Shown here piece by piece: positions 6,949-14,629 of a DNA stretch of 64,000 nt (within the stretch, counting starts at the first letter, position 1; each line of letters opens with the position of its first letter). The stretch spans positions 186,001 to 250,000 of the forward strand of contig NZ_SSMQ01000001.1 in the NCBI RefSeq assembly GCF_005144585.1, in the 5' to 3' direction. The stretch is from Polyangium fumosum. Its GTDB lineage: Bacteria; Myxococcota_A; Polyangia; Polyangiales; Polyangiaceae. The translations under genes were made by a program, and so were the position numbers. A model generated the notes under the pieces. The model had not been told where the DNA came from. It ran no database searches and worked only from the letters and a program-made list of their open reading frames with translations.

Positions 6949-9135
6949 ATGTCGTCGCCCACGCTGCCTTATCTCCCCGACTCCATTCCGTCCGGATCCG
7001 TGGACGCACTCGCCGCTACGAGTGTGCTTTTCGCGCAGGTCTGCAGCGCGACGTCGTCGCGGCTGGTTTCGTATCTCGAACACGTCGAGGTGCCGCCGAC
7101 GTCGGTGCTGCTGCGCGAGGGCGAAGTCGGACAGGAGATGTATTTCCTGGTGTCGGGCGAAGCGCGCCTCCGCCGCGCGAACGTGGACCTCGGGCGCATC
7201 GGGCCGGGCGCGCATTTCGGCGAGCTCGCGCTGATCGCGGGGCGCCTGCGCACGTCGAGCGTGGTCGCGGAGTCGACGCTCACGCTCGCGCGGCTCTCGC
7301 GTGCGCAGTACGAGCAGATGTCGAAGCGCGACCCGGAGCTCGCGCTTTGCCTGACGCAGGCGCTCGTGGCGTCGCTCGGAAAAGAGCTCACCGAGATGAC
7401 GGAGAACATGGGCGCGCTCTTGCACGAGCGCTCCTTGCCGCGGCGCGTGTTCGTCGACGTCACGGTGAACCGCGCGTGGGCGCGGGTGCGGACGGGGACG
7501 CTCCTCGGTGATCTCCTGCCGCGGGACGTCGGTGGTGATCCGGTGGTCGCGGCGCTCGTGAACAACAAGGCCGTGTCGCTCGGGATGCCCATCACCTCGG
7601 ACGCGCACGTGGAGCCGCTCTGCGCGTCGCACTGGGAAGGCAAGCGCGTGTATCGCGCGAGCCTCGGGTTGCTCTTGCTCGAAGCGTCGCGGCGCGCCTT
7701 TCCGGACGTGTTCGTGCGGCTCGGGCCCGGCGCGGGGTTTGGTCAGCCGATCGAGTTGCTCCACCCGGGCACGCTCTTGCTCACGACGTGGGCCGAGCGC
7801 GTGACGGCGAAGATGCACGAGCTCATCGCGGCGGACGTGCCGTTCCAGCAAGAGTTCTGGACCGTCGACGAGGCGCGCAGCCACTTCGCCGAGGAGGGCG
7901 CGCGGGACCTGCTCGCGCTCCTGCGGACGTGGCGAACGGGGCACGTGCAGCTCGTCTGCGCGGGGTCCGAGGCGGTGCTGTCGATGGCGCCGCTCCTGCC
8001 GAGCGCAGGGCACATCGCGCCGTTCCCGTTCCGCATCGAGGTCGGCGGCGAGGCGGTGATGTTGTGTTACGGCGACGAGCCCCGCGTGACGCCCGAGGGC
8101 GGCGCGGCCCCGCCGTCGACCCGGTTGCACCAGGACATCCAGCCTGCGTCCGCGCGGCTCGGCGTGCGGCAGGACGAGCCCTGGCTGACGACGCTCGGCA
8201 TCACGAGCGTGGGCGCGTTCAACGACGCGTGCGTGCGCGGCAAGACGCCGGAGATCATCCGGGTGAGCGAGGGCCAGCACGAGAAGCGCATCAGCCGCAT
8301 CGCAGACGCGATCGCGGGGGGCGGGACGATCCGGGTGATCTGCGTGGCGGGCCCGTCATCGTCGGGCAAGACGACGTTCCTCTCGCGCCTGACGGTGCAG
8401 CTCCTCGTGAACGGGATCCACCCCGTGGGGTTGTCCCTGGACGACTACTACGTCGACCGCGAGAAGACGGTGCGGGATGCGCGCGGCGAGTACGACTACG
8501 AGTCGCTCGAAGCGATCGACGTCGGCGCGCTGCGGGAGCACCTCGGGCGCATCTTCGCCGGCGAGACGGTGAAGACGGCGCGTTACGACTTCGTGACGGG
8601 CAAGAGCCACCCGGACGGCGGGCGCGAGGTGACGTTACGCGGCTCCGACGTGCTCCTGATCGAGGGCATCCACGGGCTGAACCCGAAGCTCATCGACGGG
8701 CTCCTCCCGCGGGACAAGGTCTTCTGCATCTTCCTCCAGCCGATGACGGCGCTGCCGTTCGACCGGGTGAACCGCATCAGCGTGTCCGACGTGCGCCTGC
8801 TGCGGCGCATCGTGCGTGATCGGCATGGGCGCGGGACGAACGCAGCGGCGAACATCCTGCGCTGGCCTTCGGTGCGCGCGGGCGAACGCGCGAACATCTT
8901 CCCGTTCCTCGCGCAGGCCGACGCGATCTTCGACTCGTCGCTCGTCTACGAGCTCGGCGTGATCAAGGTGTTCGCCGACCGCTACCTGCTCGAAGTGGCG
9001 CAGGAGCATCCGGCGTTCGTGACGGCGCACCGGCTGCGGCAGCTCATCGACAAGGTGGTGACGATCTACCCGGATCACGTGCCGCCGACGTCGATCCTGC
9101 GGGAGTTCATCGGGGGGAGCGGGTTCGAGTATTAG
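6949..9135 (+). CDS. Cyclic-nucleotide-binding domain fused to uridine-kinase-like nucleoside kinase
   Basis: 728 residues, cytoplasmic. Residues ~15-150 form a cNMP-binding beta-barrel with the phosphate-binding cassette FGELALIAGRLRTSSV, which keeps the key Glu and Arg. Residues ~165-420 resemble the TGS/ThrRS-like N-terminal part of the long uridine-kinase family. Residues ~460-700 are the kinase, with Walker A GPSSSGKTT and a downstream SLDDYYVDR segment as in Udk/phosphoribulokinase-type kinases. Likely role: phosphorylation of a nucleoside (uridine or cytidine), gated by cAMP or cGMP; the gating is inference from domain order. The gene ends in a 4-bp stop-stop overlap with the Uma2 gene on the other strand. 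No SD sequence is obvious before the ATG at 6949. Confidence 0.85.
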   Translation: MSSPTLPYLPDSIPSGSVDALAATSVLFAQVCSATSSRLVSYLEHVEVPPTSVLLREGEVGQEMYFLVSGEARLRRANVDLGRIGPGAHFGELALIAGRLRTSSVVAESTLTLARLSRAQYEQMSKRDPELALCLTQALVASLGKELTEMTENMGALLHERSLPRRVFVDVTVNRAWARVRTGTLLGDLLPRDVGGDPVVAALVNNKAVSLGMPITSDAHVEPLCASHWEGKRVYRASLGLLLLEASRRAFPDVFVRLGPGAGFGQPIELLHPGTLLLTTWAERVTAKMHELIAADVPFQQEFWTVDEARSHFAEEGARDLLALLRTWRTGHVQLVCAGSEAVLSMAPLLPSAGHIAPFPFRIEVGGEAVMLCYGDEPRVTPEGGAAPPSTRLHQDIQPASARLGVRQDEPWLTTLGITSVGAFNDACVRGKTPEIIRVSEGQHEKRISRIADAIAGGGTIRVICVAGPSSSGKTTFLSRLTVQLLVNGIHPVGLSLDDYYVDREKTVRDARGEYDYESLEAIDVGALREHLGRIFAGETVKTARYDFVTGKSHPDGGREVTLRGSDVLLIEGIHGLNPKLIDGLLPRDKVFCIFLQPMTALPFDRVNRISVSDVRLLRRIVRDRHGRGTNAAANILRWPSVRAGERANIFPFLAQADAIFDSSLVYELGVIKVFADRYLLEVAQEHPAFVTAHRLRQLIDKVVTIYPDHVPPTSILREFIGGSGFEY

Positions 9136-9773
9136 AGCTTGTCGGGATCGACGCCGAGGGCGCGGAGTTTCTCGGCGAGGCGCTCTGCGCGCTCGCGACC
9201 GGTCGGGACGAGCGTGCCTTCCTTCGTGAAGAAACGAAGCTTGCCCTCGTGCACGCCGAACGAGAGATCGAGCTGTGTGCTCCACAGCCGCCCGTCGCTG
9301 TCGGGGGGGATCGGTTCGTACCGGCCGCCGAGGAGCCGGAAGCCCGCGAACTCCTTCGTCTCCGGGTCGAACCAGAAGTACTCGGGCGTGCGGAAGACGT
9401 CCTGGTAGACCTGCTTCCTCGGTCCTCGATCGAAGGCTGCCGTGCTCGGTGCGAGCACCTCGATGATCACGTTCGGGTACTTCCCGCCCTCGTGCCAGAC
9501 GTTCCAGCTCTTGCGAGGTTTGCGTTCCGCGCCGAGCACGACGAAGAAGTCGGGGGGGCCGAACGTCGCGCCGGCCATTTGCTTGGCGCTGAATTCGATC
9601 GTCAGGTTGGCCGCGGCAACGACGTCCGTCCGGTCTCGCCAGTGAAGCTCGATGCTCTCCAGGAGGAGGAAGAGCTGCGCGGTGTGGAGGGAGGATTCGA
9701 AGCCTAGCGCTTCGCTCCAGAGTTCTTCCTTCGGCAGGTCGAGGTTGGTGGTGTCGTCCACGTCGTTCTCCAT
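9132..9773 (-). CDS. Uma2-family (DUF820) putative endonuclease-fold protein
   Basis: 213 residues. The PD-(D/E)xK-like core of the Uma2 family is visible: PPDFFVV (catalytic Asp), then VIIEVLAPSTAAFDRGPR with the Glu and downstream Lys (KQVYQD), and the family hallmark PEYFWFDPETKEF. Many Uma2 proteins have unknown function and are abundant in cyanobacteria and myxobacteria; a nuclease role is inferred from the fold only. The C-terminus is a basic helix. It converges with the cNMP-kinase gene and is followed upstream by an unrelated operon 30 bp away. Confidence 0.85.
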   Translation of the reverse strand: MENDVDDTTNLDLPKEELWSEALGFESSLHTAQLFLLLESIELHWRDRTDVVAAANLTIEFSAKQMAGATFGPPDFFVVLGAERKPRKSWNVWHEGGKYPNVIIEVLAPSTAAFDRGPRKQVYQDVFRTPEYFWFDPETKEFAGFRLLGGRYEPIPPDSDGRLWSTQLDLSFGVHEGKLRFFTKEGTLVPTGRERAERLAEKLRALGVDPDKL

Positions 9774-9803
9774 GGAGGAAGGAGCAGGCCATCAGGGACC
9801 CGC

Positions 9804-10085
9804 TCACGGCTCAGAGGCATCGAACTCATGGGCGCTCGGTGTGCCGGCTCGCCGGAGGGCACGTACCTCCTGCCGCAGCGCAACCAGCTCCCGCACGGTG
9901 ATGAGAAATCGCTCCTCCGCTTCCTGTCGTTCTTGTGTGCGCTCGTGCTCCTGCGCGAGGAGCCACCCTTTGATGTCCTCGAGTTCGAGCCGGATAGCGA
10001 GCGCGAAGAGCACCGCGACCAGGGCTAATGCAGCAAAGAGCCCGCCGGTCGCGAGGGCCGCGTAAAAGAGCCAAAGCGGGACCAT
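9804..10085 (-). CDS. Small membrane protein with coiled coil
   Basis: 93 residues: one long N-terminal transmembrane helix (about residues 5-32), then a charged Glu/Arg-rich helix that looks like a coiled coil, and a short acidic tail. The start at 10085 (MVPLW) is chosen because upstream codons in this frame overlap the preceding gene and look non-coding. It overlaps the 3' end of the multi-spanning membrane protein gene by 61 bp. It is the last gene of a three-gene operon. Function unknown; it could be an accessory subunit of the upstream membrane protein. Confidence 0.6.
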   Translation of the reverse strand: MVPLWLFYAALATGGLFAALALVAVLFALAIRLELEDIKGWLLAQEHERTQERQEAEERFLITVRELVALRQEVRALRRAGTPSAHEFDASEP

Positions 10086-10843
10086 CGAAACCCCCTTTGC
10101 ACAATGAACAATATCAAATAAAGGCCCAGGTACGACGCCTGAGCGAGCCCCCACCGTTCCGTAGGCGCCATCCGCGGCAGCGGCAAATAAGGCCCACCGA
10201 ACAAGAGGCCATCAGCAAATCCAAAAAGCATGGGCGCGGCGTGCTCGACGGAGGGCCGAGTCGCCTGGCGCAAGGCCGACGCTCGCAGCAACGTGGCGAC
10301 ATATATCGCGAGAGACGTCGTTATCACCGTCAACTCTGCCGCGTGGAGTCCGGCTCGAATCATCGTCAGCGGCGTTCCTGAGATGGCCGGATACGCAAGG
10401 AAGAGCCCCGCCAGCGCCACGCCGTACAAGAAAATGATGGGGCGTACGGAGCGACCGAGATAGACATGCACGGCGAGCGCGGCGGCGCCGAAGATCCATC
10501 CCCAATAAAGCGCCTCGCGAGCGAAGAATCCGATCCGTGCAACCCCCTCGTAGGGGACCGTGGCGCCCGCCGTGAGCGGCGAGAGCGCCCAGCGCGCGAG
10601 GTCGCCCACCACCGTGTACCACAACATGAGGCTGACCGGCCGATACTCGGACCGAAACGATCGCACGAGTCTCGCTGCATCGATTGCAACGATGAGCCGG
10701 ACGAGCCGCAGGGCGGTGGCGAGCGTGCCTTCACCCTGCGGCAAGCCGATGGCAGGCCACCGGGTAAGCGCGAATCCGACGACGACAGAGATTCCGATCC
10801 ATGCAAGCCGTCCGATTGCGCCCCCGGGCGACGCCGGCTTCAT
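10025..10843 (-). CDS. Multi-spanning membrane protein of unknown function
   Basis: 272 residues with about seven to eight predicted transmembrane helices spread over the whole length and short polar loops. No family motif was recognised. The ATG at 10843 overlaps the stop of the upstream gene by 4 bp (ATGA), which fixes the start and shows translational coupling. The 3' end overlaps the next small gene by 61 bp. The overall pattern recalls 7TM sensor or archaeosortase-like hydrophobic proteins, but this is not enough to name a family. Confidence 0.65.
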   Translation of the reverse strand: MKPASPGGAIGRLAWIGISVVVGFALTRWPAIGLPQGEGTLATALRLVRLIVAIDAARLVRSFRSEYRPVSLMLWYTVVGDLARWALSPLTAGATVPYEGVARIGFFAREALYWGWIFGAAALAVHVYLGRSVRPIIFLYGVALAGLFLAYPAISGTPLTMIRAGLHAAELTVITTSLAIYVATLLRASALRQATRPSVEHAAPMLFGFADGLLFGGPYLPLPRMAPTERWGLAQASYLGLYLILFIVQRGFRWSRFGSFTRPSRPAGSLLH

Positions 10844-11199
10844 GCGACCTGGACCGCGTCCGCCACGTGCCGTGTGCCGTCCCAGATGGCTCGGAGGTGG
10901 AAACGTGTACCATTCGCGACGATTCCACCCTCCGCGGCTGCGCTCGCACGGAGGAGGAGGTCGTACGTCGTTCGCGAGAGTCGATAGGCTGCAACGCCCG
11001 CGGGCACGCGTTCCGCGAGCGACCACTGGATGCTTCCCGGCGCACCACCCGAGGTGGCCACGAGATGCATGCTTGCGCCGTCCGGTGTGGCGAGTTCGCC
11101 GAGCTCGCGGGTGGCGTCGCGGTCGAGGAGGCGGAAAAGAAGCTTTGCGATTGCGTCGAGGAGACCAGGGGGGAGCGCGGGATCAGGGGGATCGGTCAT
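10840..11199 (-). CDS. Small soluble protein, first gene of membrane operon
   Basis: 119 residues, no signal peptide or membrane segment. It starts with a Pro-rich leader and a helix (LLDAIAKLLFRLLDRD), then an alpha/beta-looking C-terminal part. The sequence pattern recalls the effector-associated domain EAD1/trypsin-co-occurring small domains of bacterial conflict systems only vaguely, so no family is claimed. It is coupled by a 4-bp overlap to the multi-spanning membrane protein gene. Confidence 0.55.
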   Translation of the reverse strand: MTDPPDPALPPGLLDAIAKLLFRLLDRDATRELGELATPDGASMHLVATSGGAPGSIQWSLAERVPAGVAAYRLSRTTYDLLLRASAAAEGGIVANGTRFHLRAIWDGTRHVADAVQVA

Positions 11200-11324
11200 G
11201 CTCCCGATGGTACGCGAGGCGGAGCCGCTTGCAAGGGAAAAACCCCGCGGACAAACGCGGCGTCACGTGAATCCGCGCGCATTCTCGACACCGGGTTCTT
11301 GAGGAGCGAGGGACGCGGGCTCGT

Positions 11325-12119
11325 TCAGGGAGTGGAACTTCCCCCGGCGCCGGTGGGCGTGGCTTCGGCGGAGCCTTCGACCGTGTCCTCTGGCTCCGGC
11401 AAGCCGGCCCTGCGTCGCGCCGTGGGCCGCACGCGCTCGGCCAGGGCGGGGCGGCCGGCGAGGAGGAAAAAGGCAGCAGCCGCATCGGCCACCCCTGAAT
11501 ACGATGTTCCCCAGGCGACCATGGCCTCGTTCTTGGCGGTCTGCGTGAGCTGCGCCTCGCGCCTTTCGCGTTCGACATCGCCGAGCGCCGTCTTCAATGC
11601 GGAGGCGCTGGCTTTCAGGTCGTCGGCGGCCGCGATGGGGTCGATCTTCAAGCTCTTGTTTTTCGGCGGCTCCGTGAGTGGACGATTGCGGAGCAGATTC
11701 TCGACGTTGTCGGCGAGGACGAGGACGGTGTGAGGATCCTCGGGAATGGGGGCACCGAGGCCATAAGCACCGGCGACGACCTGGCCATAGTTGCGAGCGA
11801 GGCCGGACCGAAGCGTGCTGAGGAAGTCTCTCGTTTCGGCCGTGCAGTCGTCGCGCTTCGCGCGGTAGCCTTCGTCGTCGGCGAGCTCGATCATGTGGGT
11901 GCGGTCGGCGGTGACGAGCTGGCTGGCGCGCGCGCGGAGGTGATCGCCGAACGCGGCGAGGACCTTGGCAAGCGTGAGGTCCTGAGGGACGCCGCCGGGG
12001 AAAAGGATCATCTCCAGGGTGGGCGCGATCTCGGGGCCGTGGATGTCGACCGCGGCGACCACGTTGTTGGTGATCGCGACGCGGTCGGAGACCATGCGGG
12101 AGGCTTTGGCTTCGCTCAT
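11325..12119 (-). CDS. Hypothetical protein
   Basis: 264 residues, mostly helical, no recognised domain. It begins MSEAKASRMVSDRVAI and ends in a basic, Pro/Gly-rich tail. The frame stays open upstream to 12473, but that extension would be a 118-residue Pro/Arg-rich stretch lacking normal composition, so the ATG at 12119 is preferred; neither start has a clear ribosome-binding site. A conserved-looking core between residues 20 and 220 suggests a real gene. Function unknown. Confidence 0.55.
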   Translation of the reverse strand: MSEAKASRMVSDRVAITNNVVAAVDIHGPEIAPTLEMILFPGGVPQDLTLAKVLAAFGDHLRARASQLVTADRTHMIELADDEGYRAKRDDCTAETRDFLSTLRSGLARNYGQVVAGAYGLGAPIPEDPHTVLVLADNVENLLRNRPLTEPPKNKSLKIDPIAAADDLKASASALKTALGDVERERREAQLTQTAKNEAMVAWGTSYSGVADAAAAFFLLAGRPALAERVRPTARRRAGLPEPEDTVEGSAEATPTGAGGSSTP

Positions 12120-12500
12120 GGGATGTGGAGACCCGAAGAACGAAGGAAGCTTGGGAAGGGGGATGGCGGGAGCGTCCGGGGCGCGAGTTTCAAGTTGAAG
12201 ATGGGGCTCCGGGGACGAACGGAGCGCGGCGATCGGACGCGCGGAGGGGGGCGGGGGCGGCGGGAGGCGAGGTTGAGCGGCGCGGAGAGCGGGCGAGAAC
12301 GGCGGGGTGGAGGTTTGAGCGGCGAGGGGTGCGGCGAGGGCGTCGAGGTGGGTCTGCGATTCGGGAGAGGCGCGGCGGGGGCGGCGGCGAGCGGGTTCGG
12401 GGCTGAAGAGGGGCAGGTGAGGCGGGCGGGGTGAGGCGCGAAAGCGAAGATGGGGAAGCGGATGGCTCGACAACCGGCGCGACGTGGTAGGTTGGCCCCC
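12120..12500. other. Purine-skewed divergent intergenic region
   Basis: Between two divergent genes, the + strand is strikingly G/A-rich from about 12125 to 12460 with many GGCGGG-type runs. No coding frame with normal composition is seen. It presumably holds the promoters of the flanking genes; no clear -35/-10 boxes were found. Confidence 0.4.
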
Positions 12501-12953
12501 ATGTCAGCGGCTTGGCCGAGGATGTATCGAACGATGGTGCCAGAGGATCCGTCGGCGTCGCCTGTGGTTCCGGCGGTGGGGACGGCTGGCGACATGCTGG
12601 GTGCAAGTGTACCTCCCACTGAGCCCGCGGATGTGCATCCGGACGGCGAGGGGAAAGTCGGACCCTCGGGCGAGGGGCTCTCGGTGGTGCCACGCCTGGC
12701 GGCCTTCGCTCCGAGCCGACTGCCCGAGCGCCTCCGGCATCTTAGGCGAGGCGCGCGCGGAGACGATTCACACCGCGTGTTTCGCCTCGGGGAAGCGAAC
12801 TTCGAGCGGGCGCCCTTGGGCAGCTCACTGGAGCTTTTGCCGACGTCACGCACGCACGGGGTGATACAGCCGGTCCAACGGATGCCGATCGGTGACTATC
12901 AACGAGAGCTCGCCGCCACGCAACGGCTGTGGGTCGTGGATGAGGAGGGTTAA
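12501..12953 (+). CDS. Hypothetical protein upstream of TPR gene
   Basis: 150 residues from the ATG at 12501; other in-frame ATGs at 12450 and slightly downstream are possible. It is rich in Pro, Ala and Gly in the first half, with a more regular C-terminal 60 residues (RVFRLGEANFERAPLGSSL). No family recognised. Its TAA stop at 12951-12953 lies one base before the ATG of the TPR gene, and its last codons carry that gene's GAGGAGGG ribosome-binding site, so the two are co-translated. A role linked to the TPR protein is inferred only from this. Confidence 0.5.
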   Translation: MSAAWPRMYRTMVPEDPSASPVVPAVGTAGDMLGASVPPTEPADVHPDGEGKVGPSGEGLSVVPRLAAFAPSRLPERLRHLRRGARGDDSHRVFRLGEANFERAPLGSSLELLPTSRTHGVIQPVQRMPIGDYQRELAATQRLWVVDEEG

Positions 12954-12954
12954 C

Positions 12955-14175
12955 ATGCCGTCGTCCGCGTGCTTGAGATACGAAGCGTTGCTCGTCGAGT
13001 TGCATCGAGAAATGCGAGCAGGACGAGGTAAGGGGGAGCGGGCGGACCAGCTTCGGAACGAGATGGATGCGCCCTACCACGCTTCGAGCGAGGAGGAGCA
13101 GGCGCTCCTTGATGATCTGTCCGAGGACCTTTACATCATCGAGGGGAAGCGTCGGGTCGAGCTGCTTGCCGAGGGGGAGACGCAGGCGATCGTGTCGCAG
13201 AAGGTCAATGAAGCGTTTCTGGGACAAGACGATCGTCAGGCTTTATCGCTTATCAGAAAGCTCCCGTCACCGCTTGAGGCTCGCTACGTATATGCGATGG
13301 GTCGGTGTTGGGAGCGACAGGGATTTTTTCATGCTGCTGTTTGCTTCTACGACTTCGCGAACGAGCTGGAGCCAAAGCCACATTATGAATTTCTCGCTCT
13401 AGAGGCTCTCGTTTCCGCGGGGCTGATCGACGTTGCGGTCGAGCGCGCACGAGAAATCGAATCGCGGCCCATCGTCTCGGGGATACTGCTTCTGGAGGTT
13501 GCTGCGATCCTTCGTCGGGCATCGATGCAGGCAGAGGAGAAAGATCAGCGCGCGGTGCTCGAGCGAGTCACCAAGTTGGTCGAGTCCGCATGGGATGACC
13601 CTACGGCACTGCCTTCAATTCGTGCCATGGGGCTTCTCGCCGCAGGATTTGCGTACGAGGACCTCGGAGACAAGGATCAAGCGTTACGCTCCTTCGAGCG
13701 GGCTGTGACCGTGCATCGCTCCGAAGGGCCGCTGCTCGCGCGCGGCCTCGCGTTGCTGCACTCCGATCGAGCCCGAGCGATGCGAGACTTCACCGATGCC
13801 GCTAGATTGAAGACGAAGCTCGACTGGCCTTACCTCTACGCTGCGTTTCACGCGCTCCAGATAGGCCGCTACGCCGAAGTCGAGAGGTTCTGCGAAGATG
13901 GCCTTGCGCTATCCACCCGTAGCGAGGTGCGCGGGCGCCTCTTCGAGTGGTGGGCCATCGCCGCAGCGATGCTCGGTCGTCCTGAACAACAGGTGAACGC
14001 TCTCTTTGATCAAGCGACGGCAGAGCTACCGCTGGACCTGGAAATCCGTGGCAACGCTAAGCGTTACCGGGAAGCCCTCGATACCCAGGAAGTTTTGCCC
14101 GCAAACGACTGGGAGCTGTCGGCGGCGGAGATCGACGAAGCACAGGCGTGGGAATCGCTACGTCTCGCCGCCTGA
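12955..14175 (+). CDS. TPR-repeat protein
   Basis: 406 residues, all-helical, cytoplasmic (no signal). Several degenerate tetratricopeptide repeats are visible, the best near residues 230-260 (AAGFAYEDLGDKDQALRSFERAV, with the TPR Gly-Ala-Tyr-Ala-Pro-like spacing) and near 115-150. Such proteins act as protein-interaction scaffolds. The ATG at 12955 is set by an excellent GAGGAGGG ribosome-binding site 6 nt upstream, even though the frame is open from 12892. Codon use here is less GC-rich at third positions than neighbouring genes (for example gct, tca, gaa codons), so it may be a more recently acquired gene. Confidence 0.75.
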   Translation: MPSSACLRYEALLVELHREMRAGRGKGERADQLRNEMDAPYHASSEEEQALLDDLSEDLYIIEGKRRVELLAEGETQAIVSQKVNEAFLGQDDRQALSLIRKLPSPLEARYVYAMGRCWERQGFFHAAVCFYDFANELEPKPHYEFLALEALVSAGLIDVAVERAREIESRPIVSGILLLEVAAILRRASMQAEEKDQRAVLERVTKLVESAWDDPTALPSIRAMGLLAAGFAYEDLGDKDQALRSFERAVTVHRSEGPLLARGLALLHSDRARAMRDFTDAARLKTKLDWPYLYAAFHALQIGRYAEVERFCEDGLALSTRSEVRGRLFEWWAIAAAMLGRPEQQVNALFDQATAELPLDLEIRGNAKRYREALDTQEVLPANDWELSAAEIDEAQAWESLRLAA

Positions 14176-14181
14176 TCCCCT

Positions 14182-14586
14182 CTACTTCGGCTCCCCATCG
14201 TCCGTCATGATCCGGAACCCCGGATCCTCCTCCGTCGGCCCCTTCGGCTTCTGGCCCGGCGGGTACCGCGGCGGATCACGATCGTCTTTGCGCTCGTCGT
14301 CCGGCCCGGGCTCGCGCTTCTTGTCCTTGTCCTTGTCCTTGTCCTTGTCCTTCGACCCGAACAGCATCTCCGTCCCCAACCGGCTCACGACGTTGTTCGC
14401 CGCGCGGTAGATCTCGCGCCCCGCGACCTCGACTTGTTTGCCCACGTCCGTCCGGTCGAGCTCCTTCTTGATCCCGGTCGCCGCCATCGTGGCCGCACGG
14501 AACAAGTGGCCGAGGCCCTGCACCAGGTGCGTCTTCGCCCGTTCGGCTTGCTCGTTGCGATCGTCCCGATCGTCGTTCGCGCTCAT
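14182..14586 (-). CDS. Hypothetical charged protein with KD repeats
   Basis: 134 residues. The N-terminal half is an amphipathic helical region (AERAKTHLVQGLGHLFRAAT) of unknown family; the second half is highly charged and disordered, beginning with five Lys-Asp dipeptides encoded by the hexamer repeat at 14321-14352. It converges on the TPR gene with a 6-bp gap. Cytoplasmic; function unknown. Confidence 0.65.
   Translation of the reverse strand: MSANDDRDDRNEQAERAKTHLVQGLGHLFRAATMAATGIKKELDRTDVGKQVEVAGREIYRAANNVVSRLGTEMLFGSKDKDKDKDKDKKREPGPDDERKDDRDPPRYPPGQKPKGPTEEDPGFRIMTDDGEPK
14321..14352. repeat. TTGTCC hexamer tandem repeat
   Basis: Five perfect head-to-tail copies of TTGTCC plus two bases. 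Because the unit is 6 bp, slippage changes the Lys-Asp tract length without shifting the frame of the gene on the minus strand. Confidence 0.85.
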
Positions 14587-14629
14587 ACCTGGAGTGTATG
14601 GGTCGCGTCAGCGCGCTCGCAAGCCACCA

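Noticed and set aside
12120-12473. N-terminal extension of the hypothetical protein at 11325-12119
   Set aside because: The 118 added residues are Pro/Arg/Ser-rich low complexity from a purine-skewed region and lack a ribosome-binding site.
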